From NCBI GenBank assembly GCA_016213645.1, contig JACQZY010000010.1, positions 1-64,000 of the forward strand: 64,000 bases of DNA. The letters run 5' to 3'. Source of the stretch: Actinomycetota bacterium. GTDB lineage: Bacteria > Actinomycetota > Thermoleophilia > Solirubrobacterales > JACPNS01. The position numbers were made by a program, and so were the translations under genes. Within the stretch, counting starts at the first letter, position 1; every line of letters begins with the position of its first letter. This document shows, piece by piece, positions 7,309 to 18,570 of this stretch. The notes below the pieces were generated by a model, which was given only the letters and a program-made list of their open reading frames with translations, was not told where the DNA came from and ran no database searches.

Positions 7309-9621
7309 ATGACGTTCCGTCTCCGCACTCAGCTCAGAGCAACAGCCATCGGCGCCATCCACGCAAGGACCGCGCTGTCTCTTGCCGCAGCTGCACTGAT
7401 CATTGCCATGGCAGCGCTGCTGCTGACACCCTCCGCGGCGACCGCCGTCACCGGTCCGGCCCTCAACGTCGATGTCTCCCAAGATCGTCGTGCGATCAGC
7501 CCCGGCATTTACGGGATGAGCTTCGCCGACGCCACGCTGGCCGACCAGATCGGGCTGTCGGTGGATCGGTGGGGCGGCAACGCGACCGAGCGCTACAACT
7601 ACCTGGAAGGCGTCACCAACGTTGGATCGGACTGGTATTTCGAGAATCTCGCGGATTGCTTTGGCGGCGAGCACAACTGGTGCGGCGACGCCGACCACGC
7701 ATCGGTGCGTTCGTATCGCGAGTTCATCGCGAAGGACCGCGCGGCCGGCTCGGACACACTGATCGCGCTGCCGCTGGCGGGGTACGTCTCCACGAATCCC
7801 ACCTACGGTCACCCGCTGCGTTGCGGCTTCCCCAAGACTGCGCTCTCCACGCAGGACGGATTTGATTCGTGGGACGACAACTGCGGCAATGGCCAGCAAG
7901 GCGGCAACTGGCTGACGCCGCCGAATCCGTTGACCACGACCAGCCGCGCTTGGGCACCGGGCGACAACGCCGGTTGGGTGGACGACCTGAAAGCACGTTT
8001 CGGCGGCATCGGCTACTACGAGCTCGGCAACGAACCCTCGCTCTGGAATTACACCCACCACGATGTTCATCCGTCTCCCGTCACCTACGACGAGCTTTGG
8101 CAGCGCACGCGCGACAACGCGATCGCGGTTCGCGCGCGCGACGCCGACGCCCGGCTGCTTGCGCTCTCTGAGTGGGGTTGGCCGAACTATTTCTGCAGTG
8201 GCGCAGACACCGCCGTCGGCTACTGCTCCGCCTCTTCGCCCGACCGTGCGGCGCACGGCGGCACGCCGATCTCTCAGTGGATGTTGCAGCAGGCGAAGAG
8301 TTACGCCGACGCCAACGGCACCCGCCTGATCGACTACCTGGATCTGCACTACTACAACCAGGGCGGCGCCACGACCGATGTCACGCGCTCGTTGTGGGAT
8401 CCGAGCTTCACCGATCCCACCTGGATCAACGACAAGATCATGTTGGTCCCGCGCATGAAGCAGTGGATCGCTGCAGGCTATCCTGGCACCAAGATCGCGC
8501 TTAGCGAGTACGACCTTTCCGTCCCGGACGGCACGGCCAACAAGGCCACGCTGGACGTGCTGATCCAAGCCGACACGCTGGGGATCTTCGCGCGCGAGGG
8601 AGTGGATCTGGCTACGCGCTGGGGCGCGCCGAACTCGTCTGACCAACTTGCCAACGCATGGCGGATTTACCGCAACTACGACGGTCAGGGCGGGCGCTTT
8701 GGCGACACCTGGGTGCGCGCGGCGAGCGCGAACCAGTCGCAGCTGGCCGTCTATTCCGCTCAGCGAGCCACCGACGGAGCGCTTACGGCGGTGATCGTGA
8801 ACAAGACAGCTTCCGACCAGACCAGCTCGCTTACCCTGGCAGGATTCACGCCGGGCGCGGCCGCCGCCAAGGTGTATCGCTGGGCGGGCAGCGGCATCGT
8901 CGCCGCGCCTGATCAGGCGGTCGGTGCGAGCGGCTTCACAGCCACCTACCCGCCGCGGTCGGTCACGATGGTCGTGGTGAAGTCGGCAGACGGCCCGCCG
9001 CCGCCGGATCCGACGCCGGACCCGACACCGACACCGGACCCAACACCCACGCCGGACCCGCAGCCGCCCGACGACACAACCGCGCCGACGATCTCCAACC
9101 TAGCCTCAAGCGTCGGCACCGAGACCACAGCCAAGTCGACCATCATCACCTTCGCCGCCTCCGACGACTCCGGCGTGGCGCCCACCTGTAATCCGGCATC
9201 CGGCGCCAAGATCGCACTGGCGATCGGCCTCAACACAATTCCGGTCACCTGCCGCGACGCCGCCGGCAACACCGCGACCGCGTCGGTGACCGTGCGACGC
9301 CGCCGCGCGAAGAAGGCCTCGATCGTCAGCGCGCGGCTGAGCAAGAGCCGGGTCACGGCCTCGCGGGACTGCGCCGATTCGGTTGATCTTGATGTTGAGT
9401 TGACCGACCCGGCGCCGATCGACGTGCGGGTGAACAAGCGTCTGCGAGGGCACACGCTCACGCTTCGCCGGATTAAACCCAAGACGATTGACAGCGCCTA
9501 CCACTTGCGCCTGACCGGCTGCGCGAAGCGTCGGCCGCTGGCGCGCGGGCGTTACCGAGTGCTCCTCACCAGCGACGGCGGTGCAGACGCGCGAACACTT
9601 TTACTTCGAGTCAGTCGCTAA
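7309..9621 (+). CDS. secreted glycoside hydrolase family 44 (endoglucanase/xyloglucanase type)
   Basis: 770 residues. The ATG at 7309 has GGGAG 8 bases upstream; the frame extends further up but without homology. A long signal peptide ends near TPSAATA. The catalytic domain (about residues 45-560) carries family 44 hallmarks: YGMSFAD, RWGGNATERYNY, SDWYFEN, the acid/base Glu242 in YELGNEP and the nucleophile Glu400 in IALSEYD. A beta-sandwich subdomain follows, then a linker of repeated PDPTPTPDP (about 565-585), a HYR-like Ig domain with DAAGNTATASV, and a basic C-terminal beta domain. Family 44 enzymes cleave beta-1,4-glucan backbones such as CMC and xyloglucan outside the cell. No other polysaccharide gene is adjacent. 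Confidence 0.93.
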   Translation: MTFRLRTQLRATAIGAIHARTALSLAAAALIIAMAALLLTPSAATAVTGPALNVDVSQDRRAISPGIYGMSFADATLADQIGLSVDRWGGNATERYNYLEGVTNVGSDWYFENLADCFGGEHNWCGDADHASVRSYREFIAKDRAAGSDTLIALPLAGYVSTNPTYGHPLRCGFPKTALSTQDGFDSWDDNCGNGQQGGNWLTPPNPLTTTSRAWAPGDNAGWVDDLKARFGGIGYYELGNEPSLWNYTHHDVHPSPVTYDELWQRTRDNAIAVRARDADARLLALSEWGWPNYFCSGADTAVGYCSASSPDRAAHGGTPISQWMLQQAKSYADANGTRLIDYLDLHYYNQGGATTDVTRSLWDPSFTDPTWINDKIMLVPRMKQWIAAGYPGTKIALSEYDLSVPDGTANKATLDVLIQADTLGIFAREGVDLATRWGAPNSSDQLANAWRIYRNYDGQGGRFGDTWVRAASANQSQLAVYSAQRATDGALTAVIVNKTASDQTSSLTLAGFTPGAAAAKVYRWAGSGIVAAPDQAVGASGFTATYPPRSVTMVVVKSADGPPPPDPTPDPTPTPDPTPTPDPQPPDDTTAPTISNLASSVGTETTAKSTIITFAASDDSGVAPTCNPASGAKIALAIGLNTIPVTCRDAAGNTATASVTVRRRRAKKASIVSARLSKSRVTASRDCADSVDLDVELTDPAPIDVRVNKRLRGHTLTLRRIKPKTIDSAYHLRLTGCAKRRPLARGRYRVLLTSDGGADARTLLLRVSR

Positions 9622-9743
9622 GTAGGCGGCGCGCCGTCGTTGGCGGCATGTTGTTTGGACTCTCGACTATTTTGGGTTATGCGATCAGCGTCGGCGGGGA
9701 GGTAAATCCGAAATTCTCGACCTTCGGATCGCGCTTTTTTCCT

Positions 9744-9818
9744 TCACTCTGCGGACGGCGTATCCGCTCCGTCGGTCTGGCCGGCGGACGGCTCGGCCGC
9801 AACTGGGCAAATAGGCCG
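9744..9818 (-). pseudogene. 3'-end remnant of a paralog of the 350-residue gene downstream
   Basis: The last 25 codons before a TGA at 9744-9746 read RP......ADTPSAE, almost the same as the C-terminus of the intact minus-strand gene at 12536-13588 (RP....GADTPAAE). DNA identity continues into the 3' flank (TTTC.TTCACTC.GC before the stop). Upstream coding similarity is lost. The fragment lies between the family 44 hydrolase and the next secreted protein gene, as if an ancestral duplicate was replaced except for its tail. Confidence 0.55.
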
Positions 9819-9859
9819 TCGAGTCCGAACAGAGATTTGCCCTGAAGGCAACAAAATAG

Positions 9860-12505
9860 TTGGTAGATTCATCCTTCGTGGACAGCGGATTTCGATACCG
9901 GCCGCGGCTCGAATGTTTGTTGACGGTGCTATTTGCATGCTGCCTCCTCGCATCGCCGTCGGCGCTTGGGAGTGCGAACGCCGCCGACTCTTCTGTTTCG
10001 CGCGGAATTGCGCGACAAAACGTGCAGACCGCCGCCGCGCTTGCGAATGGGATTCCGAGCGCGAAATTCGCCCATCATCGTCGGGCACGCGTTCTTCGCG
10101 CCGCCCGTCGCGCCAGGCGCCTCGCCGGTTCGCGAAACACCTGCGCCTCGCTCGCGGCCGCGGACGCTCTGCTTGGTGTGCTTGCCACACCCGCGACCTG
10201 GCGTAAAAACAAGATTCCGCAAAGCAAAGTACGCCGCCCCCTGAAACTGCTGGGCGCGGCGGAGCGGGTGCTGTTGCGGTCGGCCTCACGCAAGTGCGCA
10301 CGGTCGGCCGCTGACCACCGGCTCAAATCGCACAAAGGCGGGAGCGGCGCCGCCGTCGTGCAGCCGCCCGATCAAAATCCCGATCAGGGGGAGGACGAGG
10401 AAGAGCCGATACCGCAGGGCAAGCTGAGGCGGCCGAAGGGACTCGGCGACGCGAGCGGGGCAGGCGCCGATCGCTATACGGGAACGGCTGCGTCGTCTAT
10501 GGCGTACGCGTCAAAAAGGTCTTCGGTGTCTACGGCCGCTTCTCGCAATCTCGCCCGCATCGCCGTTGACCCGTTCAACATCTTCCGCAACGCCGATGTC
10601 GGCGTGCCGCCACGTCAAGCCAGTCCACAGGAGCCGACCACAGCGATCGCGCCGAGTTCCGGAGTGGCTTGGTACACCGGCAACTCGTCAGTTGCGCTTT
10701 CCACAGACAACGGTCGCAGCTGGAATATGTTCAATCCGTCGAACGTGCTGCCCGATCAAGGGCTGGCGTTTTGCTGCGATCAGCTTGTTTCGTACTCGCC
10801 CACCTACAACTTGTTCGTGTGGGTCAGCCAGTACTGGTGCGACCGTTCGTGCCTGATCTCCAACGGCGCTACCCCTCCGCGCATGGTCTGCCGCCCGCAG
10901 TCGGACGCCGTTTACAACCGCGTGCGGATCGCTGTCGCCCGCCCGGAGGACCTGCGTACGAACGCCTCCAATCCAGGCGCGGCCTGGACCTATTGGGACG
11001 TGACGCCGGGGACGGTGGGTCAACCACGAAGCACCTGGTTCGACCGCAGTGATCTCGCGGTCAACGCCACGAGCATCAATTGGAACGTGGACTCGGTGTG
11101 TGGAAGCAGCGGATCGGTGCTCGGGCGCATTTCGCTTGCGCAGCTTGCCGCCCGCGGCACGGTGACATTGCAGTACATGAACGAGAACGCCCGGATGAGC
11201 TCCACGCAGGGCGTCGCAAGCGCAACCACGTACTACTCCGGCGCCAACACTATGGGCCAGGCGCGAATCTGGTCTTGGGCGCCGTCGTCCGGCACGCTGT
11301 TTCGGCACGACATCAACCACTCGACCGTGCCGGTGTACGACAACGCGATAAACGGCACAGACTCCAGCAACTGGTACGACCGTTACGGAATCTTCCCGGG
11401 CGAGGTGGAAAGCTCCACGCTCAGCGGCAACACGCTGTACCTGGCACAGGGCACGGGCCGCGCATACTGCACCGCGCGATGCGACACGGCCACCCCGACG
11501 CTCTCACATTTCCTCGATCAGCCGGCGGTCTTCATCTCCAAATTCGACGTCAACACTTGGCGGCTTGCGGGTGAGCGCTGGATCTGGAACCCGACCATCG
11601 CGATGACGTGGCCGGCGCTGCAGACCGACGGTGTGGGTGACGTGGGACTTGCGATGCGCTCGTCTACGAACAACCACAACGCGCGTCCGGTCGCGGGCTT
11701 TTTGACTCCGGACGAGCAGTTTTCATTTACCAATCCGGAGGGTTCCCCCCATGAGGCCGGCGATTACTACAGCCTGCGACCGGGCCGCACTTCGCGTTCG
11801 TTTGTGATGCCTGGGCAGACCGTGCAAAACGACTCCGGAGTCTCGAACATGCACTGGCTGTTCATCGAATACGGCCTGGGCGCGGCTCCGTACGTGGCGC
11901 CGCCGACGGTCCACATCACGGCGCCCGCGACGTTGACGCGCTACGCCCAGGGGGCGACCGCGCACTACACGGCCGACGTCAGCGATCCGATCGACGGCAC
12001 GCTGCCGGCCGCCGCAATCCGCTGGACCGAAGATGGCAGTGCGATCGGCACCGGCGCGAGTCTTAATCACGTTGAGTCGTCACCGGGCACGCACACGATC
12101 ACGGTGACCGCGACCAACGGCGACGGCCGCTCCGTATCGGATTCGATCACGATACGTGTGAACTCGTCGCTGAGTTCGATCAGCGCGGCGATCTCTACGC
12201 CGGTGGACAACGCGTGGCTGGGTTACAGCACGTACAACCCAACGTACGGCGAGTACTGCCAGGACGTCGATTTCGGCGCGACGGCCTCCGGCGGGTCCGG
12301 GCCGCTGAGCTACAGCTGGACCGACTCCCAGGACGGCGGCGCGCCGAAGACGGTCTCGTCGGCGCTGTCACCGACGCTTACGCTCTGCGCGGGAACGGCG
12401 CCGAATCACACGGCCACCCACGATCTCACTCTGACCGTCACCGACGGCAAGGACACCACGGAAGTGTTCGTCCGTGTTTTCGTTTTGAGCTGGAAGCTGG
12501 CGTAA
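9860..12505 (+). CDS. large secreted protein with BNR-like motif and two Ig/PKD-like domains
   Basis: 881 residues. Start taken at TTG 9860, with GAAGG about 12 bases upstream; GTG 9878 is an alternative. A hydrophobic signal segment (LLTVLFACCLLASPSALG) is followed by a basic Ala/Arg-rich helical region (about 45-150) and an acidic linker. The central 450 residues look like a propeller-type domain: a BNR/Asp-box-like VALSTDNGRSWNMF, many aromatic strands and Cys pairs. Two C-terminal domains of about 90 residues follow (TVHITAPATLTRYAQG..., then SAAISTPVDNAWLGY...), the first ending in a typical TITVTATNGDG. No catalytic residues are assigned; a sialidase-like fold does not prove enzyme activity. 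Confidence 0.75.
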   Translation: MVDSSFVDSGFRYRPRLECLLTVLFACCLLASPSALGSANAADSSVSRGIARQNVQTAAALANGIPSAKFAHHRRARVLRAARRARRLAGSRNTCASLAAADALLGVLATPATWRKNKIPQSKVRRPLKLLGAAERVLLRSASRKCARSAADHRLKSHKGGSGAAVVQPPDQNPDQGEDEEEPIPQGKLRRPKGLGDASGAGADRYTGTAASSMAYASKRSSVSTAASRNLARIAVDPFNIFRNADVGVPPRQASPQEPTTAIAPSSGVAWYTGNSSVALSTDNGRSWNMFNPSNVLPDQGLAFCCDQLVSYSPTYNLFVWVSQYWCDRSCLISNGATPPRMVCRPQSDAVYNRVRIAVARPEDLRTNASNPGAAWTYWDVTPGTVGQPRSTWFDRSDLAVNATSINWNVDSVCGSSGSVLGRISLAQLAARGTVTLQYMNENARMSSTQGVASATTYYSGANTMGQARIWSWAPSSGTLFRHDINHSTVPVYDNAINGTDSSNWYDRYGIFPGEVESSTLSGNTLYLAQGTGRAYCTARCDTATPTLSHFLDQPAVFISKFDVNTWRLAGERWIWNPTIAMTWPALQTDGVGDVGLAMRSSTNNHNARPVAGFLTPDEQFSFTNPEGSPHEAGDYYSLRPGRTSRSFVMPGQTVQNDSGVSNMHWLFIEYGLGAAPYVAPPTVHITAPATLTRYAQGATAHYTADVSDPIDGTLPAAAIRWTEDGSAIGTGASLNHVESSPGTHTITVTATNGDGRSVSDSITIRVNSSLSSISAAISTPVDNAWLGYSTYNPTYGEYCQDVDFGATASGGSGPLSYSWTDSQDGGAPKTVSSALSPTLTLCAGTAPNHTATHDLTLTVTDGKDTTEVFVRVFVLSWKLA

Positions 12506-12535
12506 TACCCGAACCGCAGATCCTGTCGCTTTCGT

Positions 12536-13588
12536 TCACTCCGCCGCCGGCGTATCCGCTCCATTGGCTTGGTTGGCGGCTGGCGCCGCCGCGGCTGGGC
12601 GAGTGAGTTCCTCCTCGTAAAACACGTTAGTCTCGCCGTGCTTACGCCTGAACGCGGCGAGGTCGGCCATCATCGTCGGCACGGTTGATTCTGAAATCTG
12701 GTCGGGCGGTACGACGTCGCCGAGCTCGATGATCGTCGGGCCCTTTCCCCGGCCGAACTTCGTGTACACGACCACCAATCCGCAGCCCATCTCCTGCATC
12801 AATCGCACGGTCGCCGGCTCGATCGCCTTGGTCAGCAGTTTGCCTTCGTGCTCGCCCTCTCCACGCATGTCGGGCGTGCCGCCGGGCGAGATCGACCACA
12901 GCGTCCGGTAGCCCTTCGGGTGGTCGGTGGGCGCATTGGCCACCGCAACGGTCTCCTCGCGGAGCTTCGCGTTGTAAGCCTTCCTGAAGTCCTGCGGTAT
13001 TCCGGACTCGATCATCTGCTTGTTGATCGGGAAGGACAGGTGTGGGTTCACCACGAGCTGTTGCACGCGAACGAAAGTAATTCTCCCCGGGAGCTTCGGG
13101 CGGCCGATCACGATCGGCGCAAGCCCCCTGGTCGCCACGCCATGCGTCACCTTGATCATGGTTTCGAGCGTCTGCTGGTATCTGCCTTGTGAGTCGGCGC
13201 TGGCGATGCCCATGCTCGCCGACAACAACGACAGCGCGGCTTGCAGATCGATGTCATGGCCGTTGACCAGCGCCAATGGAAAATCAGGAAGCGCCCGTGT
13301 GAAGTCCGCCGCTTTGGCCGTGAACGGAGCGACAAACAGGTCGTCGATGTCCTTGCTGCTCATGTGGTGCGTCTTCCCCAGGATTCCTTTACCGACGGGG
13401 ACGCTGAATCTGTTCGGCTTGGCTTCCCACCAGGTCCTGTCGTAATCGCACAGCGGGTCGTTGGGGTCAAATGGCACCGAATAGGCGAAGCGATTGAAGC
13501 CGGACCTGCGCAGGTACCGGTCCGTAAATTCGCTGGCCAGAATTTCGTGGGCGGTTTGTGCTTGTGAGACCAGCTCGCCGTTACTCAC
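12536..13588 (-). CDS. hypothetical protein, 350 residues
   Basis: Not recognised. The GTG start at 13588 has AAGGAG 8 bases upstream. No signal peptide or membrane span is seen. The N-terminal third contains Trp/Tyr-rich segments (CDYDRTWWEAKPNRFSVP). The middle is helical with many Ala/Leu. A conserved-looking core around GLVVVYTKFGRGKGPTIIELG suggests an alpha/beta fold. The C-terminus is a low-complexity Ala/Pro tail ending GADTPAAE. It converges on the large secreted protein gene with 30 bases between. A fragment of its 3' end is repeated at 9744-9818. It is probably cytoplasmic. Confidence 0.65.
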   Translation of the reverse strand: MSNGELVSQAQTAHEILASEFTDRYLRRSGFNRFAYSVPFDPNDPLCDYDRTWWEAKPNRFSVPVGKGILGKTHHMSSKDIDDLFVAPFTAKAADFTRALPDFPLALVNGHDIDLQAALSLLSASMGIASADSQGRYQQTLETMIKVTHGVATRGLAPIVIGRPKLPGRITFVRVQQLVVNPHLSFPINKQMIESGIPQDFRKAYNAKLREETVAVANAPTDHPKGYRTLWSISPGGTPDMRGEGEHEGKLLTKAIEPATVRLMQEMGCGLVVVYTKFGRGKGPTIIELGDVVPPDQISESTVPTMMADLAAFRRKHGETNVFYEEELTRPAAAAPAANQANGADTPAAE

Positions 13589-13750
13589 TGATTCGCTCCT
13601 TGCCGGATTGTGCCTGATTGCTCAACTGGGACTCACTCTGCTTTATAGACGACGCTTGGATGCGGCCCAACGGATCTGCCGAGCTTGAATACTTGCGTAA
13701 CCGGCGGCCGACGATCACCTTTGATGAATTTACCTGCGACGATTTCGGCG

Positions 13751-15597
<1,847 letters not shown>

Positions 15598-15615
15598 ACC
15601 GTCTCGCCCGGGATC

Positions 15616-18282
15616 TCAGCGGTAAACGGGGACGAACCCGCTTCCGCCCAGGCCCACGCCTTTGTCGCTGATCAGTTTCATGCCGGATTGCAGCGTGGCG
15701 CCATCAAGGCCGATCAAGCTGCTTCCGGCGATCGAGGTGAGTGTCGCTCCATCTTGGCCGATCAACGTGGCGCCGTCCTGCCCGATCAGCGAACTGCCGT
15801 CATTGCCCACGAGCGTGGCGCCGTCAAGACCGATCAACGTTGCGCCGTCCTGCCCGATCAACGTTGCCGAATCGACGTCTCCAACCTTAGGCAGTAGGGC
15901 CACGGGCATCGTGGTTGGCAGAAAGCCGCCGCCAACAAGTTTGACGGCCGGTGCCTCGGCAATCGAAGCGGCCGTGATCCTGCCGTCTGGCTTTGATCCA
16001 GAAAGCACCGCTCCGGGCAGCAGGCCTACGTTGTTCGCGACGTCCTGAAGCAACTGCTGCGGGGTGACGGAGCTGTTTGCGAGCATCTCCGCGGCGGTGG
16101 CGAACGCCGGATTCTTACCGGTCAGACCCTGGACCACCTGACGCATGCGATCGGCGATCTGAGCATGCACCTGTGAAACCGTCGGCGGCGGCGTGGCGGG
16201 TAGATAGCGGTTCTTTTTTGACGACCACTTGAAGTAACGGCCGGACTTCGTGTAGAAAGGCTTTTGCTTGCGATCGATCACGTCGATCGAATGCCACGCT
16301 TCAAGTGCCTCCAAGCCGCCCGCGTTGACGGGCTCCAGGTAAACGCGAATGTCCAGCTCGCCGGTGAAGTCCACCGGCACGGTGAAGGTCAGCCCGCCGG
16401 TATTGCCGGTTTTCGTGGACGCCAGCACGACGCCGTCCGATCGAACAATCTGCACCTCAAGTGAGCGCACCGCACGTCCGGTCAGCGCCTCGTACAGATC
16501 CAGGTGAATCACCGCTGGAGCCAATCCGGCCGTAAGTTTGCCGTCGGTGCCGATCCCGATCTCCTTGGCGAAGTTCGGGTAGGCCTTGATTTCGGCCGGA
16601 GGCCGTTCGGTGAGATTGATGCGGAAGTCCTGCCGCGGTGGGCGATCGACGACGAGCGCCACGGCGAGATCGCGGCCCTTGCTCGTCTTGATATTGCGGA
16701 TGCTGGCTCCGCGAACTGAGGAGTTGACGGCGCTCTTGACCACGACTTCCTTGATGATCACCACCTTGCAACCGCGCTTCTTCAAATACGACTGCGCAAA
16801 TCCCAGAGGACCGTCTGTGATCGAGTCGAGCATTGGCTTGTACTTCTTGGAATCGCCGTATGGGCAGCGCTTGCCCTTGTAGTCGAGGGCTTCTTCATAT
16901 ACGGAAAGCTGGAACTGCGGGTAGGGCTTTGACAGCGTCGAGCTGACGGTCGATCCCGGCGCAAGCGACTGTGCGAAGATTTCTCCGTCCTCGATGTCCT
17001 TTCGAAAATCGGACTTGACAGCGGTGAGCGGCAGGCGTCGCATGTACAGATCGAGATTGACTCCGGAACGATCGAGTTGATTCTTGGCGTTGTCAATCGA
17101 CGTGAAGCGAAAAGTGCGACCTTTCTTGTAGGGCTTGAAGTTCGGAATCGTCAGGCTCTTCGTGGGATCGAGGACGCCGGCGAGCGGGTCGCTTCCGCCG
17201 CTTCCGCCGCCGGGCGTGAAAGCACCGCGATCGAGCGTCTCGCAATCGGAGGCGGTAACCACGTCGGTGGCCGTCTCGTCGAGCTGAGCGCTGTCTGTGC
17301 CACCGCCGCAGCTGAAAAGCTCGTCGTAGTGACCGTCGCGAAGCAGAATTGTGTCGTTGCCGGTTCCGCCGCCGCCGGCGTTGTCGCCGTCGACCTGGTC
17401 GTGGCCGCCGCCGCCGGTGATCGTGTCGTCGCCCAGTCCACCTAAGAGCTGGTCTGTGGCGTCACCGCCGTCCATCACGTCGTTGCCGCCCTTGCCGTAC
17501 AGCACGCTGCTGCCGCCGTCGGCGGTGAGCGTGTCGTTGCCGTCGGTGCCCTGCATGCCATCCATGCCCTGGGAAGTGCAACCGGCGTTTTCAAGACCGC
17601 CGTCAAAGCCGGCGTTGCCGTCGTTTGCCACACAGTCAAAGGTGACATTTACGGGGTTGGCGGTACCGCGCGCCGCGTCGTAGTAGTTGACTACGTCGTA
17701 GGCGTTTGTGCTTGGCGCGTACTGGTCTACGCCGTCGCCGCCCTGTAGATAGTTCGCGCCGACGGCTGTGTCATCGCCTGCGGCGGTGTTGAAGTAGTCG
17801 TTGCCGTCACCGCCGATGACTTGCTGCGTGCCGCTGCCGTCGCGCAGAAATATTGCGGCCGGTGCGGTCGATCCGTTGGACGTGACGGAAACGCTGTCTA
17901 CGCCGTCACCCGTCCAGATCTCGATGCCGTTCTGAAGGTCGGCGTTCGTTGAGACCGGACACTCGATGGAATCCGGCCCAAGGCTTGTGTTGAGTGCGCA
18001 CGGAGCGCTGATCGTGCCGGGTGAAGTCTCATTGATCCCCGTGAATGTCATCACCCACTTCGGAGTTGAGGGCGATTCGACGGCCTCAACGCTGAGCGAC
18101 AGGTCTCCCGTGCCTTCGGGCCAGGAGATGATCGCGTGCGAAGTAGCGCTGTAGTCGCTGGTACCCAGGCGAGCGCCGACCGATGGAGCCGCGCCAAGCG
18201 CCGAGGCGGGAAATAGGGCGATTGCGAGCAGGCCCGCAGTCACAGAAAGTGTGCGGAAAACTACAGCGGTGAGCCGCGGCAT
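15616..18282 (-). CDS. secreted RTX-type protein with octapeptide-repeat C-terminus
   Basis: 888 residues from ATG 18282, which has GGAGG 8 bases upstream (the frame is open further). A signal peptide (LSVTAGLLAIALFPASALG-A) is followed by a beta domain and two blocks of glycine/aspartate-rich RTX-like repeats (GGDGNDYFNTAAGDD; later GKGGNDVMDGGDATDQ and GGLGDDTITGGGG), which in known proteins bind Ca2+. After a Gly/Ser linker come a PASTA-like segment (about 415-480), a beta domain near 650-720, a basic segment, a helical region, and then seven or eight tandem eight-residue repeats of the form ATLIGxDG (about residues 806-867) before the last 21 residues. No catalytic motif is visible. It is likely a cell-surface or matrix protein. 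Confidence 0.8.
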   Translation of the reverse strand: MPRLTAVVFRTLSVTAGLLAIALFPASALGAAPSVGARLGTSDYSATSHAIISWPEGTGDLSLSVEAVESPSTPKWVMTFTGINETSPGTISAPCALNTSLGPDSIECPVSTNADLQNGIEIWTGDGVDSVSVTSNGSTAPAAIFLRDGSGTQQVIGGDGNDYFNTAAGDDTAVGANYLQGGDGVDQYAPSTNAYDVVNYYDAARGTANPVNVTFDCVANDGNAGFDGGLENAGCTSQGMDGMQGTDGNDTLTADGGSSVLYGKGGNDVMDGGDATDQLLGGLGDDTITGGGGHDQVDGDNAGGGGTGNDTILLRDGHYDELFSCGGGTDSAQLDETATDVVTASDCETLDRGAFTPGGGSGGSDPLAGVLDPTKSLTIPNFKPYKKGRTFRFTSIDNAKNQLDRSGVNLDLYMRRLPLTAVKSDFRKDIEDGEIFAQSLAPGSTVSSTLSKPYPQFQLSVYEEALDYKGKRCPYGDSKKYKPMLDSITDGPLGFAQSYLKKRGCKVVIIKEVVVKSAVNSSVRGASIRNIKTSKGRDLAVALVVDRPPRQDFRINLTERPPAEIKAYPNFAKEIGIGTDGKLTAGLAPAVIHLDLYEALTGRAVRSLEVQIVRSDGVVLASTKTGNTGGLTFTVPVDFTGELDIRVYLEPVNAGGLEALEAWHSIDVIDRKQKPFYTKSGRYFKWSSKKNRYLPATPPPTVSQVHAQIADRMRQVVQGLTGKNPAFATAAEMLANSSVTPQQLLQDVANNVGLLPGAVLSGSKPDGRITAASIAEAPAVKLVGGGFLPTTMPVALLPKVGDVDSATLIGQDGATLIGLDGATLVGNDGSSLIGQDGATLIGQDGATLTSIAGSSLIGLDGATLQSGMKLISDKGVGLGGSGFVPVYR
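15682..15867 (-). repeat. 24-bp coding tandem repeat (octapeptide ATLIGxDG, about 8 units)
   Basis: Units in protein order: ATLIGQDG, ATLIGLDG, ATLVGNDG, SSLIGQDG, ATLIGQDG, ATLTSIAG, SSLIGLDG, ATLQSG. Six of eight keep L-[IV]-G-x-D-G; the sixth and last are degenerate. At DNA level the units keep a CCGATCA-type core on the + strand but vary elsewhere, so the repeat is conserved as protein more than as DNA. Confidence 0.9.
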
Positions 18283-18570
18283 ATTTCGATCCTCCGTGAT
18301 GAAGTTGAATCGGCGACTTGGACCTCGCGTGTCCCGTTTGTCCAGTCGTCGTGTAAATAAAGGAGCTGCTGCCGATCGTACAGGACGGAATCGTCGGTGA
18401 TCGGCTCGATCGTGGACGTACGTTGCTTGATCTGGAGGAATTGAAATAGCGGCGATGCCGGACGCTCGGCCTGGCAAGCTGACACTTTCGTAATAGTTTC
18501 GTATATACTTCCGTAAGCGATTCGTAACTATTGAACGATTGCCGCCAGCGGTGGTCGTGCCGTTGTCCAA

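Noticed and set aside
7024-8646. 540-codon minus-strand frame across the family 44 hydrolase
   Set aside because: It is the mirror frame of a well-supported gene and rich in Arg/Val without domains.
18283-18570. 96-residue N-terminal extension of the RTX/octapeptide protein
   Set aside because: The ATG at 18282 has a strong ribosome site and is directly followed by a signal peptide; the upstream part is basic and without pattern.
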